From contig WMKK01000017.1 in NCBI GenBank assembly GCA_012295225.1, forward strand, positions 124,001 through 188,000: DNA of 64,000 nucleotides. The letters run 5' to 3'. The translations under genes and the position numbers were made by a program. The stretch's first letter is position 1. Every line of letters begins with the position of its first letter. This stretch comes from Ostreococcus mediterraneus. Its lineage: Eukaryota > Chlorophyta > Mamiellophyceae > Mamiellales > Bathycoccaceae. Below the pieces are notes generated by a model. That model made no database searches and was not told the DNA's origin. It worked only from the letters and a program-made list of their open reading frames with translations. Below, one piece after another: positions 19,123 to 28,656 of the stretch.

Positions 19123-20508
19123 CTAATCGAAAAGGTCTTTGCTGCGCTTGATGCTCGGCCCCGCCTTGGTCGTCGTCTTGGTTGAAAACAAGCCGTCGTC
19201 GCTGTCGCTATCTGAATCAAATAACAGCCCTTGCGATGTCGTCCTCGAGGGTACATGCACCGGCTCACTCACCGACATCGCTGCGATTGACGTAGTCGCG
19301 ACATCGACGTCCGTCTGTGATGGATTCGAAAGCTTTGGGGCTTCCTTTTTCATCGCGCTCAGCGGATCGGCAATCAAAGGACCGGCAAATAAATCGCCGT
19401 TCGACGCTTTTTTCGACATGCCAAACAAGTCACCCCCGTTGTCAGAGTCGGAATCGGAGTCGAAAAGCCCTTTGGGCTTGTTCACCACTGCTGCAGGCTT
19501 CGCAGGGGCGACGGAAGGTGCAGACATTACTGGTGCCGCGTTTTGCTCGCCACTGACGCCGCTGAATAAATCACCGCCACTGCTCGATGGTCTGCGGATA
19601 TCGTCATCAAACAAACCACTAGCAGAAGGAGCTCCCCGAACATCGTCACCAAAAATATCATCGTAAGACAGGGCATAAGACGGTGCAGACTTTCTGGCTG
19701 ACTTTAAAAGCGTCGTCGTCGCCTTGGTGACGGCGGCGAACAAATCTCCACCACCTCCTCTACCGTCATCACCATCGTATCCATCGTCATCTAAGCCAAC
19801 GCCACCACCGTCATTATAATTATCCAAATCCGCTAGATTATCTTCCATATCCGAATACTCACCCTCGCTCGATGTCGAGCTCACGGACTCGCTCGATATG
19901 TCGCTCTCGAGCGAGTCGCTCGAGTCGTCGCTCACTTCGCTCGAATCATCGTCATCGCTTGAAATGTACGGCCCCCAACGTTCGGGATTCGGATTTGATG
20001 CTAGGTATGGATCTAATCCGCACGATTCATCGTGATAATATGCTGTCGTCCCAATCACCGACGGAAGCGGTCGCCAATATTTATTCCCCGTCAACGCCAA
20101 ACCGCCGTCGCGCGTCTCCGCCCATCGTCCCCGAATAGCATCCACCGCCTGCCTAGCCGTCGCAATATAATTAGCTTTTGCTCCTTCGCCTTGCACGCGC
20201 GAAGTTGCGGAATCTTCGTCGCCGCTATCGCCACCGCCTCGCGACGCAGCTTTGTCCTCAACCGTTTCCACGCGTTTTTCTAAAAACTGCGCGTTACTCA
20301 ACACCCTGTACCCGTTCGTCACGCTCGCCATGCCCTCGCTGATACGTTCTGATTCAATACACGCGTCATCCACGCGCTTTATGGCATCCGTACAACGATC
20401 TAGAGTTTTCGCGCTCAAACCGCGGAGCGCTCGAATGAGCTGTTGAACGCGATACACAAACACAATGTTAGCATCCGCACCACCGAACGATGTGTGCGCG
20501 CTGCGACA

Positions 20509-20541
<33 letters not shown>

Positions 20542-20785
20542 AAATAATACACTCTATATTTACACCCGTGCGCGATCATCACGCCGCCTCGTCGCGCGAC
20601 GCGAAACACAAAAGCAAACATTCATTATCATGGCGCAACCGTTCATTCGTTAATTCCATTCGCACGCTTACCTCGCGATCGTCTCCCAATTTCCACCCAT
20701 CGACGCGCGCACGCAAGCGATCTAACGCCTCGCACGCCGCGTCGTCGCGACCTTCGCCGCCCGCGCGCGCGGCTGCGGTCGTCAT
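19123..20785 (-). CDS. FAM21/WASHC2-like WASH-complex subunit (two exons)
   Basis: Proposed model: exon 1 20785-20672 (38 codons, ATG at 20785) and exon 2 20439-19123, both phase 0, giving 476 residues. The 232-base intron has donor GTAAGC, a GCTAAC branch point about 30 bases before the acceptor, and acceptor CAACAG. Read across the join, D-G-W-K-L is followed by R-V-L-S-N-A-Q-F-L-E-K-R-V, matching the FAM21 head region (L-S-N-T-Q-F-I-E-N-R-V in animals). A R-P-L-P-x-x-I-G segment comes next, then a long acidic Ser/Asp tail with repeated L-F motifs (G-L-F-D-S-D-S-D-S-D, D-L-F-S, D-L-F-D at the end), the retromer/CP-binding LFa type. FAM21 couples the WASH Arp2/3 activator to retromer on endosomes. 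It is shorter than animal FAM21 (about 1300 residues). Without exon 1 no ATG precedes the conserved head. Confidence 0.85.
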
Positions 20786-20853
20786 CGCCGTCGCGATGTG
20801 ACGCGTTGTGCATCCTGGCGTCAGTCTCGCGCACGGCGCGCTCGCGCGGCGCG

Positions 20854-21849
20854 ATGTCCACCGCGGCGTGCTGCGACGGCGGCGGCGACGCGAGCGGCGG
20901 CACGATGTCGAGCGATGCGACCGCACTCGACGCGCAGTCGCTCGTGCACGCCGCGTACGAGGCGGTGGCGCAAAAATCAGCGTCGTGCTGCGTGACATCG
21001 GTGAGCAACCGCGCATCGATCGGGTACGACGATGCCGACCGCGCGTACGTGGGTGATGCGGATTTAGGCGTCGGGTGCGGTACGCCCGTGAGGTTTGCGC
21101 GCTTGATGCGCGGCGAATGCGTGGTGGATTTGGGATGCGGCGCTGGGGTGGATGTGTTCTTGGCGTCTCGGGCAGTGGGCACCGACGGAGGTCGCGTCGT
21201 CGGCGTGGATATGACGAATGATATGTTGAAACAAGCGCGATTGAAAGCGAAAGAATTAAACTTGCGCGTGCCTGAAGATGTGGACTTTAAACTTGGCACG
21301 CTCGATGCGTTGCCGGTGGACAGCGCGAGCATAGATGTGGTGTTGAGCAATTGCGTGATAAACTTGTGCGACGATAAACGAGCGGCGTTTAAAGAGGCGT
21401 ATCGAGTGCTCAAGCCTAATGGGCGAATCGCCATCGCGGATGTGGTGAATCGAGGTAAAGCGCTCCCAAAGTGCATGCAAACCGCGGAGGCTTTAGTCTG
21501 CTGAGTATCGGGCGCGCACGAGGTTGACATCTTGCAGGACATGTTGCAAGACATCGGCTTCGTGGACGTGAACATTCGCATCAAGGAAGAATCGCGCGAG
21601 TACATCTCACAGTGGATGCCAAACGCCGAAGAATACGTTGTAGCGGCGGAAGTTACGGCGAGAAAGCCTGGGACCTGGACGTATGCGCTTTCCAGCGCTT
21701 TGTCCCGAGCGGGTAAGTTGGCGTACGCCGCGTGGTTGGCGCAAGCCAAACATCACGCCGCACACTGCGATGCGGATGCGAGCGAAGAACCCGAATGTTG
21801 CACTGCAAGCGTTGTTTCTTGCAAGCCCAAACCGAGCAAGAGCTGCTGA
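20854..21849 (+). CDS. Arsenite methyltransferase-like selenoprotein (TGA read as Sec217)
   Basis: 331 residues if the in-frame TGA at 21502-21504 is decoded as selenocysteine; the gene ends at another TGA (21847-21849). It has the ArsM layout: L-G-V-G-C-G-T-P near residue 71, the SAM-binding loop V-V-D-L-G-C-G-A-G near 90, and L-S-N-C-V-I-N-L near 164. These mark the SAM-dependent enzymes that methylate As(III). Before the TGA comes A-L-V-C; after it the same frame continues V-S-G-A, where Cys-containing homologues have C-[IV]-S-G-A. Sec therefore sits at a conserved arsenic/thiol Cys position. The frame then runs through S-R-E-Y-I-S-Q-W to a Cys-rich tail (C-C, and a C-terminal Cys). A foldable SECIS lies in the 3' UTR. 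The alternative, a truncated 216-residue protein, would lose all these conserved segments. Start chosen at the first ATG in frame. Confidence 0.88.
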
Positions 21850-21919
21850 AACTAAACAACCTCGTGAACATGTTTGATTAGAAAACGACGAGGTTGAACG
21901 AGACGCGCGCACCCCGCGA

Positions 21920-21995
21920 TGGAAAAGCTCTAGGTGACGAACGTTGGCGAAAACGCGCAGTTTTTCGCGTGCCAAGCGTTTTGATATTTTTTCCA
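21920..21995 (+). promoter_or_regulatory. SECIS element in the 3' UTR of the arsenite methyltransferase gene
   Basis: About 70 bases after the stop. Basal helix 920-926 with 989-995 (seven perfect pairs, TGGAAAA/TTTTCCA). The SECIS quartet is GTGA at 21934-21937 facing TGAT at 21982-21985. Helix II (21938-21948 with 21971-21981) pairs with one bulged G. The conserved AA of the apical region is at 21950-21951, about 12 bases after the quartet, as in eukaryotic SECIS. An extra CGCG/CGCG mini-helix in the apex makes it form II. This recruits SBP2 and the Sec elongation factor to recode UGA. Folded by eye only. Confidence 0.82.
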
Positions 21996-22074
21996 GTTCG
22001 CGAGTGGTGCTTTAGTCGCCGTGTCTTGATTGTACGATGTATTAAAGATAAATGTTGCACTGCCGCGCCGCGCG

Positions 22075-23187
22075 CTAGTTTGGTTTCACGACGTTGATGG
22101 GATCTCCCGCGAGATATCTAGCAATCGTCGTCGCGACTGAATCGATTAATCGCTGACGAGTCTCAAGACGCTTCCAGCCGATGTGCGGCGTCAAGTACAC
22201 CTGCGGCATGGTGTAAAGTGGGGAATCCTCCTGGGGTGGTTCTCGCTCCTGGACGTCGAGCGCCGCGCCAGCGATAATGTTGTTTTGTAACGCGTGAATC
22301 AAATCGGATTCATTAATCACCGCCCCGCGCGCGGTGTTAATAATCCTCGCCGTTGGCTTCATCTTAGCCATCGCGCTGGCGTCAATCAACCCGCGCGTGT
22401 GCTCGTTCAACGGGCAATGAATCGAAACGAAATCCGACCGCGACAATAATTCATCCAAGCTCACGGCGTCCCACTCATCCGTCGTCGTCGCGCTGCGACT
22501 CCACACCAACACCTTCATCCCGAGTGCATTCGCCAACCGCGCCACTTGCTGCCCAATCGCCCCGGTCCCGCCCACTAATCCAATCACCTTTTGCTCCGTC
22601 TCGCACATCGAATACTTGGCCAGCCCCTCGAAACCGATAAAGTGCGACCGGTCCCCGCGACCCAGCGCCCGATGCTGCTCCACCAACCCAACGCTTAAAC
22701 TCAACACAAACGTAATCACCAATTGCGCCACCGCTGAGCTGGAATACGTCGGCACGTTGCACACCGTGATCCCTCGAGCCGCCGCCTTTGCGACGTCAAT
22801 ATTGTTATATCCAGTGCCCGCTTCGCACACCAACTTCACCGAGCTCGGCAACCGCTCGACGTCCACGGGGACTTCCTTGGTGATGATGACGTCAAACCCT
22901 TTGGCGCGTTCGGCGATCGCGTCCGTGGACGGCGACGCGTCGTCGTAGTGCTTCAGCACCGCGTCGTCATCGCCTTGCACACGATGGGCCCCGCCGCTCG
23001 ACGGTAACACCGGCGCGGCGCCCGCGCGCAGGGCATCGATGACGCCATCGAAGCACAGCGCGTTGTCAAAATTCAATCGGCGCGCGTTTACCACGCACGC
23101 GCGCGCCAGAGGTCGCCCCGCGCCCGGCGTCATGCGTCGTCGGCAGCGTCGCTGAATGTCGGCATTCCGTGTCGCACATGCACGCAT
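22075..23187 (-). CDS. D-isomer-specific 2-hydroxyacid dehydrogenase
   Basis: 370 residues from 23187 (352 if the second ATG at 23133 is used). The Rossmann dinucleotide loop is G-L-V-G-G-T-G-A-I-G-Q-Q-V; the catalytic-domain Arg is in N-T-A-R-G-A-V-I-N, and H-I-G-W holds the active-site His near the C-terminus. The V-C-E-A-G-T-G-Y-N-N-I-D segment is typical of glycerate/hydroxypyruvate reductase-like members. It reduces a 2-keto acid with NAD(P)H; the exact substrate (hydroxypyruvate, glyoxylate or other) is not resolved. The Arg/Ala-rich N-terminus could be a short organelle presequence. The divergent neighbour begins 35 bases away. Confidence 0.9.
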   Translation of the reverse strand: MRACATRNADIQRRCRRRMTPGAGRPLARACVVNARRLNFDNALCFDGVIDALRAGAAPVLPSSGGAHRVQGDDDAVLKHYDDASPSTDAIAERAKGFDVIITKEVPVDVERLPSSVKLVCEAGTGYNNIDVAKAAARGITVCNVPTYSSSAVAQLVITFVLSLSVGLVEQHRALGRGDRSHFIGFEGLAKYSMCETEQKVIGLVGGTGAIGQQVARLANALGMKVLVWSRSATTTDEWDAVSLDELLSRSDFVSIHCPLNEHTRGLIDASAMAKMKPTARIINTARGAVINESDLIHALQNNIIAGAALDVQEREPPQEDSPLYTMPQVYLTPHIGWKRLETRQRLIDSVATTIARYLAGDPINVVKPN

Positions 23188-23222
23188 AGAACGCCGCGCG
23201 CGCCACTCGCCACGCGGCGCTC

Positions 23223-24743
23223 ATGCTCGCCGAACGCGCGTACTACGACGCACGCATCGCCGACGCGCGCTGGGGCGACGACGAAGGCGTCATACGCCGC
23301 GCGTTGGGCGATGACGTGTACGAGCGCCTGAGCGACCCGGTGCCGCTGCGCCGCGTTCGTCATCGCTCCGCGCGCGCGAGGCGTCGCGCTCGCGCGTCGA
23401 GCGATGCCGAACGCGAGTGCGACGCCGCAGCGAGCGAGGCGATCGCGCGCGCGGCGCAGGTGGGCGTGAAAGACCGCGATGTGGTTGATGCATTCGTGCA
23501 CCTGGCGTTGGCGAAGATGTACTTTGCCGCGCGGGACGACTCGCGTTTAATGGATGACGATGACGACGTGCAAGCGCGCGTGCGTCAGTTTGAAGAGTGC
23601 CGGGAGCATTTGGGGATTGCGCACACGCGGGCGCATGCGCTCAGGCGCGCGAGCGTTGAAGCGGCGTGTTGGAAATTGTGGTCGCGGGTGTTCTTGAGAG
23701 TCGGCGGCGTCGACGCGCTCGACGCTGCGCTGCGCGCGGGCGACCGGTGCATCGAAGCGGGGTTACGTGTGATTGAACAGAGCGATGTACCAGATGAGAG
23801 TGATATTGTTGCTTTGGCCAGGGACTATTACGATGTCGCGCTGTCGCGTCGAGGATTGTTCTACGGCGGCGGAGACTTTTCTAAAGCATTCGGCGCGCGC
23901 GCGCTCGAAGACGCCGAGGCGATGTATTTTAATTTCGAGTGGCGGATGAAAAATCTTCCACACATCGGAGCGACGCCGTATTTGAAAGCAGCAAAAGATT
24001 TACTCGATAGAATCCGTTACGTCGGTGAAGATCAAGACACGTATCGAGAGTTCCGCGATCGCGCGACGACGACAGAGCTGTACACGGATGTGTGTTTGCA
24101 CCTCGCCGACGTGATGGAAAATCACCAATCTAAAGAGGCTGCGTTCGCCATCGACCGCGATGACGACCCAGAGAGCCTGGAGAAAATGCAAACCACGTTA
24201 TCGGTCGTCGCCCATGGCTATCGCATCATAGCAAACGACATCGCCCTCGATAAGCTCAAGGAGCGGTCAATTTTTGACGCCGAGTGCCCAATGTGCGCGC
24301 GGCGCGTCGGCGGCTTATCAATGGACGATGAACCCGTGACGTATTGCCACATCGAGTGTCCGCGGCGACATCAGATGCACACCGCGTGCTATAACTCTCT
24401 AGGCCGTATCATCAACGATGGCTACATGGCGAGAAAATATTCCCCCGACGAATTCCCCGACGAGGACGACGTCCATCGGGACGCCGCGCGCGACCCAAAC
24501 GCCGCCGACGACTTTGCTGCCGCGCCCAGCTCGGCGTTCGGCGATCGCGCCAAACCGCCGCCTTTTTCAGACGTCTACTCGTATTGCATCGCGTGCTGCT
24601 GTCTCGACGACGCCAGTGACGACGACACCGAGAGCGAGAGCGACGAACCCACCCGCCAAAGATTTGCCTCGTACCGCGCCGCCGCCGCGGACGCCCGACG
24701 CGCCGCCATCATCGCGCGCCTCACCGCCAATCACGATGACTGA
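23223..24743 (+). CDS. Hypothetical protein with RING-like Cys/His cluster
   Basis: 506 residues, family not recognised. Residues 1-340 look alpha-helical, with repeated Ala/Leu/Tyr helices reminiscent of TPR-like solenoids (weak). Near residues 357-390 there is C-P-M-C, then Y-C-H-I-E-C, then H-Q-M-H-T-A-C, a spacing compatible with a RING/zinc-finger variant. The tail is acidic (D-D-D-T-E-S-E-S) and holds a C-I-A-C-C-C cluster, possibly a second metal site. A ubiquitin-ligase role is possible but not shown. The start at 23223 leaves 35 bases to the divergent dehydrogenase. Confidence 0.65.
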   Translation: MLAERAYYDARIADARWGDDEGVIRRALGDDVYERLSDPVPLRRVRHRSARARRRARASSDAERECDAAASEAIARAAQVGVKDRDVVDAFVHLALAKMYFAARDDSRLMDDDDDVQARVRQFEECREHLGIAHTRAHALRRASVEAACWKLWSRVFLRVGGVDALDAALRAGDRCIEAGLRVIEQSDVPDESDIVALARDYYDVALSRRGLFYGGGDFSKAFGARALEDAEAMYFNFEWRMKNLPHIGATPYLKAAKDLLDRIRYVGEDQDTYREFRDRATTTELYTDVCLHLADVMENHQSKEAAFAIDRDDDPESLEKMQTTLSVVAHGYRIIANDIALDKLKERSIFDAECPMCARRVGGLSMDDEPVTYCHIECPRRHQMHTACYNSLGRIINDGYMARKYSPDEFPDEDDVHRDAARDPNAADDFAAAPSSAFGDRAKPPPFSDVYSYCIACCCLDDASDDDTESESDEPTRQRFASYRAAAADARRAAIIARLTANHDD

Positions 24744-25330
24744 CGACGCCCAGTGATTTTATTCAAATCACGTATATCCATCCACCACGCTAAACACATA
24801 GCCATTTAATAGCCACGTAGAAAACCGTACGAACGCGCGCGCGCTCGACATCCACCTCAGCGCATAAAGTCACCAAGTGGCTGACTCATCACGCACCGCA
24901 CCGCTCCACGCGTGTGACGCCGCAGTGCGCGACGCGACGACGGTTCGCGCGACGCGACGCGCACGGCACATCGACCACCACAACACGCACCACACGCCAA
25001 CGCCAACGCCTTCGTCTGACGGCGACGAGTGCGAAGGCCGAACGTCCCAGCGCATCGCCACGCGCCGCAGCAGGGCACGCGACGGCGCGACAGGGGTGAT
25101 TAATTGTTTGGAATTGCGATTCGATTCGCGGCGACGGCGACGTGCGCGAGTGCGCGTGTTCGCGTGTGACGTGTGCAACGAAAAGTTTTGCTCGTTTCGG
25201 TGGCGCGTCGGACGTCGGACGTCGCCGATCGAGCGCGTCGAACGCCGTGGCACAGCCGCGCCAGGGAATCGCTTCGCGGGGTGAAAAAATCTCGAGAGGA
25301 GTTTTGCGCGAGAGGGGTTGACTGGGACGC
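24744..25330. other. Intergenic, 587 bases, no confident gene
   Basis: One of the longer gaps. Overlapping Arg/Ala/His-rich frames are open on both strands at 24870-25500, but none has conserved-looking composition. Probably 3' sequence of the upstream gene plus the promoter and leader of the START gene. Confidence 0.45.
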
Positions 25331-26884
25331 ATGGCGTCGTTGTTTTCGTCTCGCGACGACGGGCGTGGGGTCCCGAACGTCGATCGCGGGACACAGACGG
25401 GGAGTATGCATGTGAATGGTGCGCCGAATGATTTATCAGCGATGTTTGAACTCGCGGCTGGGTTGCCGTTTGGCGCAAAGGAGGCGCTCGGGGAGCACTT
25501 CAAGCTCGTCGCCGACGTGTGGCCAGTGGTGTTTGCGACGGTGGTTGGGGTGTGTTACGTCGCGTATCATCCACGGAGCGTGGCGCTTTTGCGGCATTTT
25601 AGAATGTCTATGATACAGAGCACGCAACCGTTCGCGCGGTGGACGTGGGTTGCCGTGAGCACGTTGGTTACGACGCGATCGTTGGTGCTTTGGTTGGCGT
25701 CGAGGAGCGTCGTGGTGCAGCGTATTGTTGAAATCACCGGAGTCGCGGTGGCGCTTGACGTGCAGCGCGGACGTCGACGACGGCGTGATGAAGATAAAAG
25801 TTCGAAGCGCTGTCATCAGGAAAAGTATGCCGAGTTGGGGAACGAGCCGACGACGTTTCCGAGCGGCGTGACGGATGTCGTGCAGCGAGAAGATTTCGAA
25901 CGGTTCAAGGCGCGCGTCGCGTCGGTACCGAACGCGACGCCGAGAGAAGAGTCTGGAGAGTGGCAGGAGATGATGGATAAAGAAGAAACGTCGAGCGCGT
26001 GTCATTATACGGCATGGCGGCACATTTTGCCTTACGGTGGCACCGAGTATCTATCTAGAAGCGTCTTTCAAGGCGCGACCAAGGAGGAAATTTGTGACTT
26101 TTACAATTCGGATTCCACGCGAGACATTTGGGACAAACTTTTAAAGAAACAGTACGTCGTCGAGCGCGACGTGCGCACGGGTGCAGAAATTTGCTTTTGG
26201 GAGCGACAATTACCTGTGATTTCCAACCGCGATTACGTCTTTAGTCGACGTACGTGGAAGGATGGCGACTGCTACTACACCATTACAAGGGGCTTGAAAC
26301 ACCCCAAGCAAGGCGAGAATCCAAACGTTATCCGCGTCGACCCGTACTTTAGTGCGTGGCGCATGCGAACGATTCCAGGAGATACCCCTGGTACGACCGC
26401 CGCAGAGTGCGTTTTGTTACACTTTGAAGAGCAAAAAGTACAACAAGACGTCGCGCGCATGGCGGTGCGACACGGCATGTGGGGCGTGGTAAAAAACTTG
26501 TGCAAAGGCTTTCGCGATTTCCAAAACACTCGTCAAGAGGAAGAAGCCCTTCAAGACGCGGGTGGTGTCAAACGTAAGGATGTCAAGATTCGCGAATATG
26601 GCGCCCTTCCGCACGTGAAGAAGGTGATTGGGTTTGCATTTCCAGTCATTCTTGGCGTGTTGCTCGCGCAACAAGGCACGGGGAACATCTTTGACGTCTT
26701 TACGCACGTCAAACATGGAGTGGTTGTTTTACAACGGCGACGTCATGGTATGCGAGCGATTAGAGCTGTCAAAACTGCAGGAGTAGTCGCCGCTGCGGCG
26801 ATTGCCGAGCGCGCAGTTGACGACTTGAACGCCGACGACGCCTCAACACATCAACGCCGCGACGAAGGCATCGACGTCGTGTGA
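25331..26884 (+). CDS. Membrane-anchored START lipid-transfer-domain protein
   Basis: 517 residues. Two hydrophobic segments near residues 57-75 and 95-115 may anchor the N-terminus. The START domain spans about residues 215-410: W-R-H-I-L-P-Y-G-G-T-E-Y, F-Y-N-S-D-S-T-R-D-I-W-D, then W-E-R-Q-L-P-V-I-S-N-R-D-Y-V, which is the plant-type START core around the lipid cavity. A third hydrophobic stretch (F-A-F-P-V-I-L-G-V-L-L) lies near residue 437. START proteins bind and move sterols, phosphatidylcholine or ceramide between membranes. The ligand is not predictable here. Confidence 0.85.
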   Translation: MASLFSSRDDGRGVPNVDRGTQTGSMHVNGAPNDLSAMFELAAGLPFGAKEALGEHFKLVADVWPVVFATVVGVCYVAYHPRSVALLRHFRMSMIQSTQPFARWTWVAVSTLVTTRSLVLWLASRSVVVQRIVEITGVAVALDVQRGRRRRRDEDKSSKRCHQEKYAELGNEPTTFPSGVTDVVQREDFERFKARVASVPNATPREESGEWQEMMDKEETSSACHYTAWRHILPYGGTEYLSRSVFQGATKEEICDFYNSDSTRDIWDKLLKKQYVVERDVRTGAEICFWERQLPVISNRDYVFSRRTWKDGDCYYTITRGLKHPKQGENPNVIRVDPYFSAWRMRTIPGDTPGTTAAECVLLHFEEQKVQQDVARMAVRHGMWGVVKNLCKGFRDFQNTRQEEEALQDAGGVKRKDVKIREYGALPHVKKVIGFAFPVILGVLLAQQGTGNIFDVFTHVKHGVVVLQRRRHGMRAIRAVKTAGVVAAAAIAERAVDDLNADDASTHQRRDEGIDVV

Positions 26885-27087
26885 TGATTGATGATGATTT
26901 TAGCATAACATAGAAAATGCGCGTTGCTTTAAAATCTAGCTTAACATTGAATACATACGTACAGTACCATCAGTAACAAAACGACAACTGGTAACTCGAC
27001 TACTACGTCTACAGCTATGTGTTGGCGGCTATCGCAGCCGTGGCGCGCCGCGACTCACCAACTCACCAACTCGCCCGCGGCGACAAT

Positions 27088-27937
27088 CTACAAATATTCG
27101 CACTTCGACTCGACGATCGCCGCGAGTTCATCGAGTTCAGCGACAAGTGTCGCATCTTCACCCGCCGCGCGCGCGTCTCGACGCATCGCCTCGAGAACGT
27201 TCAAAAGTTTCGGCGCCGTGGTGAACACCACTTCGTTTTCTTCATCCCCGTCGACGTCGTCGCCGTCTTCAGGTGGTGTCAACGCATCATTCACCGCCGC
27301 CGCGCGCTCATCACCGCGAGGAATGGTTAATAAAACATCCACGATGCGCCGTTCGGGAGCGACGCGCATCAAACGCTCCATCTCACCGGCGCCGACCGAA
27401 ACCCTCCCCGCAATCTCTGTGATTGCGTTTTTCCTCGACTCTTCATTCAACACGCCTTGCGCGAGCGCGTTTGACTCCCCAGTCGTGGCTAACGCCCTTG
27501 TAAGCTCGCTCCAGCGCGCGCGCAACTCATTCTCCTGCGCAAGCGTCAACCCAGTCGCCGTCGTCGAAGAAGAAGAAGAAGAAGACATTGGCGACATCAA
27601 AGACGTCTTTGACGTCGCATCCGACGCCGCATCCGACCCCCCAGCCCCGAGCGCGCCCGCCCCCGACGTCGCCAACCCTTTAGTAATCTCCTCCAACGTA
27701 TACGACGCCATAGAAAACGCCGCGCCACACATCGCATCCAACGCCTCGGCTTCCGTCACCGCCCCTCGCGCCCGCAGCGCCTCCCCGCGCGCCTCGCACG
27801 CGCTGAAAAACGACAGCGTCAACGCCGTTCTCGACCCCCGCACGATCGACGCAAACTCCACGCTCGACGCGTCGTACGCCTCCCGCAGCGTCTTCAAAAG
27901 CATTTCAGCCTCCTCCGACGCGTCGTCGCGCGCGTAA

Positions 27938-27969
<32 letters not shown>

Positions 27970-28191
27970 AGACAACGCGTCATCACACGCACCGTCGTCA
28001 CCCCTCGCCATCGCGCCGACGCGACGCCGCGCGCGCCACCCACCATCACCGCCGCCGGCGTCATCCATCGCCTCGTCCGCGCCTCGTCCGCGTCCTCGTC
28101 CTCGTCCGCGTCCGCTCGCGCCTCCGCGTCCGCGTGGACTCCAGACCCGCGTCGTCGTCGTCGTCGTCGTCACCACCCGCGGCGCACCCAT
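27088..28191 (-). CDS. Hypothetical protein with poly-Ser and low-complexity N-terminus
   Basis: 367 residues from the ATG at 28191; the true start is uncertain because the first 80 residues are Thr/Gly/Arg low complexity encoded by trinucleotide repeats. A poly-Ser run (from a (GAC)n tract on the plus strand near 27938-27969) precedes a folded-looking helical region from A-E-M-L-L-K-T-L-R-E to the C-terminus. A second short Ser run lies midway. The C-terminal 150 residues are Leu/Ala/Glu-rich helices ending in E-L-D-E-L-A-A-I-V-E-S-K-C. No family recognised. The strand was chosen because its composition is protein-like; the opposite frame at 27017-27937 is Ser/Ala-biased. Confidence 0.5.
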
Positions 28192-28656
28192 CGCTCGTCG
28201 TCCTCCTCGCGCGTCGTCGTCGTCCTCCTCCTCCTCGCGCGTCGTCGTCGTCGTCGTCGCGGTGTGACGTTCGCGACATCCATGTGGACTCCCCCCATAG
28301 AGACGCACCAACGAACCCCATGATACGCATCACACGCATGGTATCGCGCCTAAACCCTCACCCATCGCCATACGATCCATCACGGTACGCCTACTATGCG
28401 TGCCCTACGCGTCGCGCACACGGCGCACATAGCGCGCACGGGGCTCCACTACGAGCGATGCCCCAGCGCGCGTGCACCGCACGACCGACGACGACGACGA
28501 CGACGCATTCGACGACGAGGCGTGCGTCACTCGGCGAGCGCGCGTGGACGACGAGCGCGTGACGGAGAACGACGGAGGACGACGGGCGGAGGAGGACGAC
28601 CTGTCGGCACGCGCGCGTCAGACGACGACGTCACGAGAGACGCGAGCCGGGACACC
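28192..28656. other. Divergent promoter region with trinucleotide repeats
   Basis: 465 bases between two divergent genes. Contains tcg/gtc and cga tracts. Frames are open on both strands but consist mainly of repeat-encoded Arg, Thr or Ser. Confidence 0.45.

Noticed and set aside
21502-21504. In-frame TGA taken as a pseudogene break
   Set aside because: Conserved sequence resumes in the same frame and a SECIS lies in the 3' UTR, so recoding explains it better.
20643-21749. 368-codon minus-strand frame opposite the arsenite methyltransferase
   Set aside because: Antisense shadow; ends in Arg-rich sequence, and the real gene has domain motifs plus a SECIS.
27017-27937. 306-codon plus-strand frame opposite the hypothetical gene
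   Set aside because: Ser/Ala-rich and unlike a folded protein; the minus strand has better helix content. Both remain uncertain.
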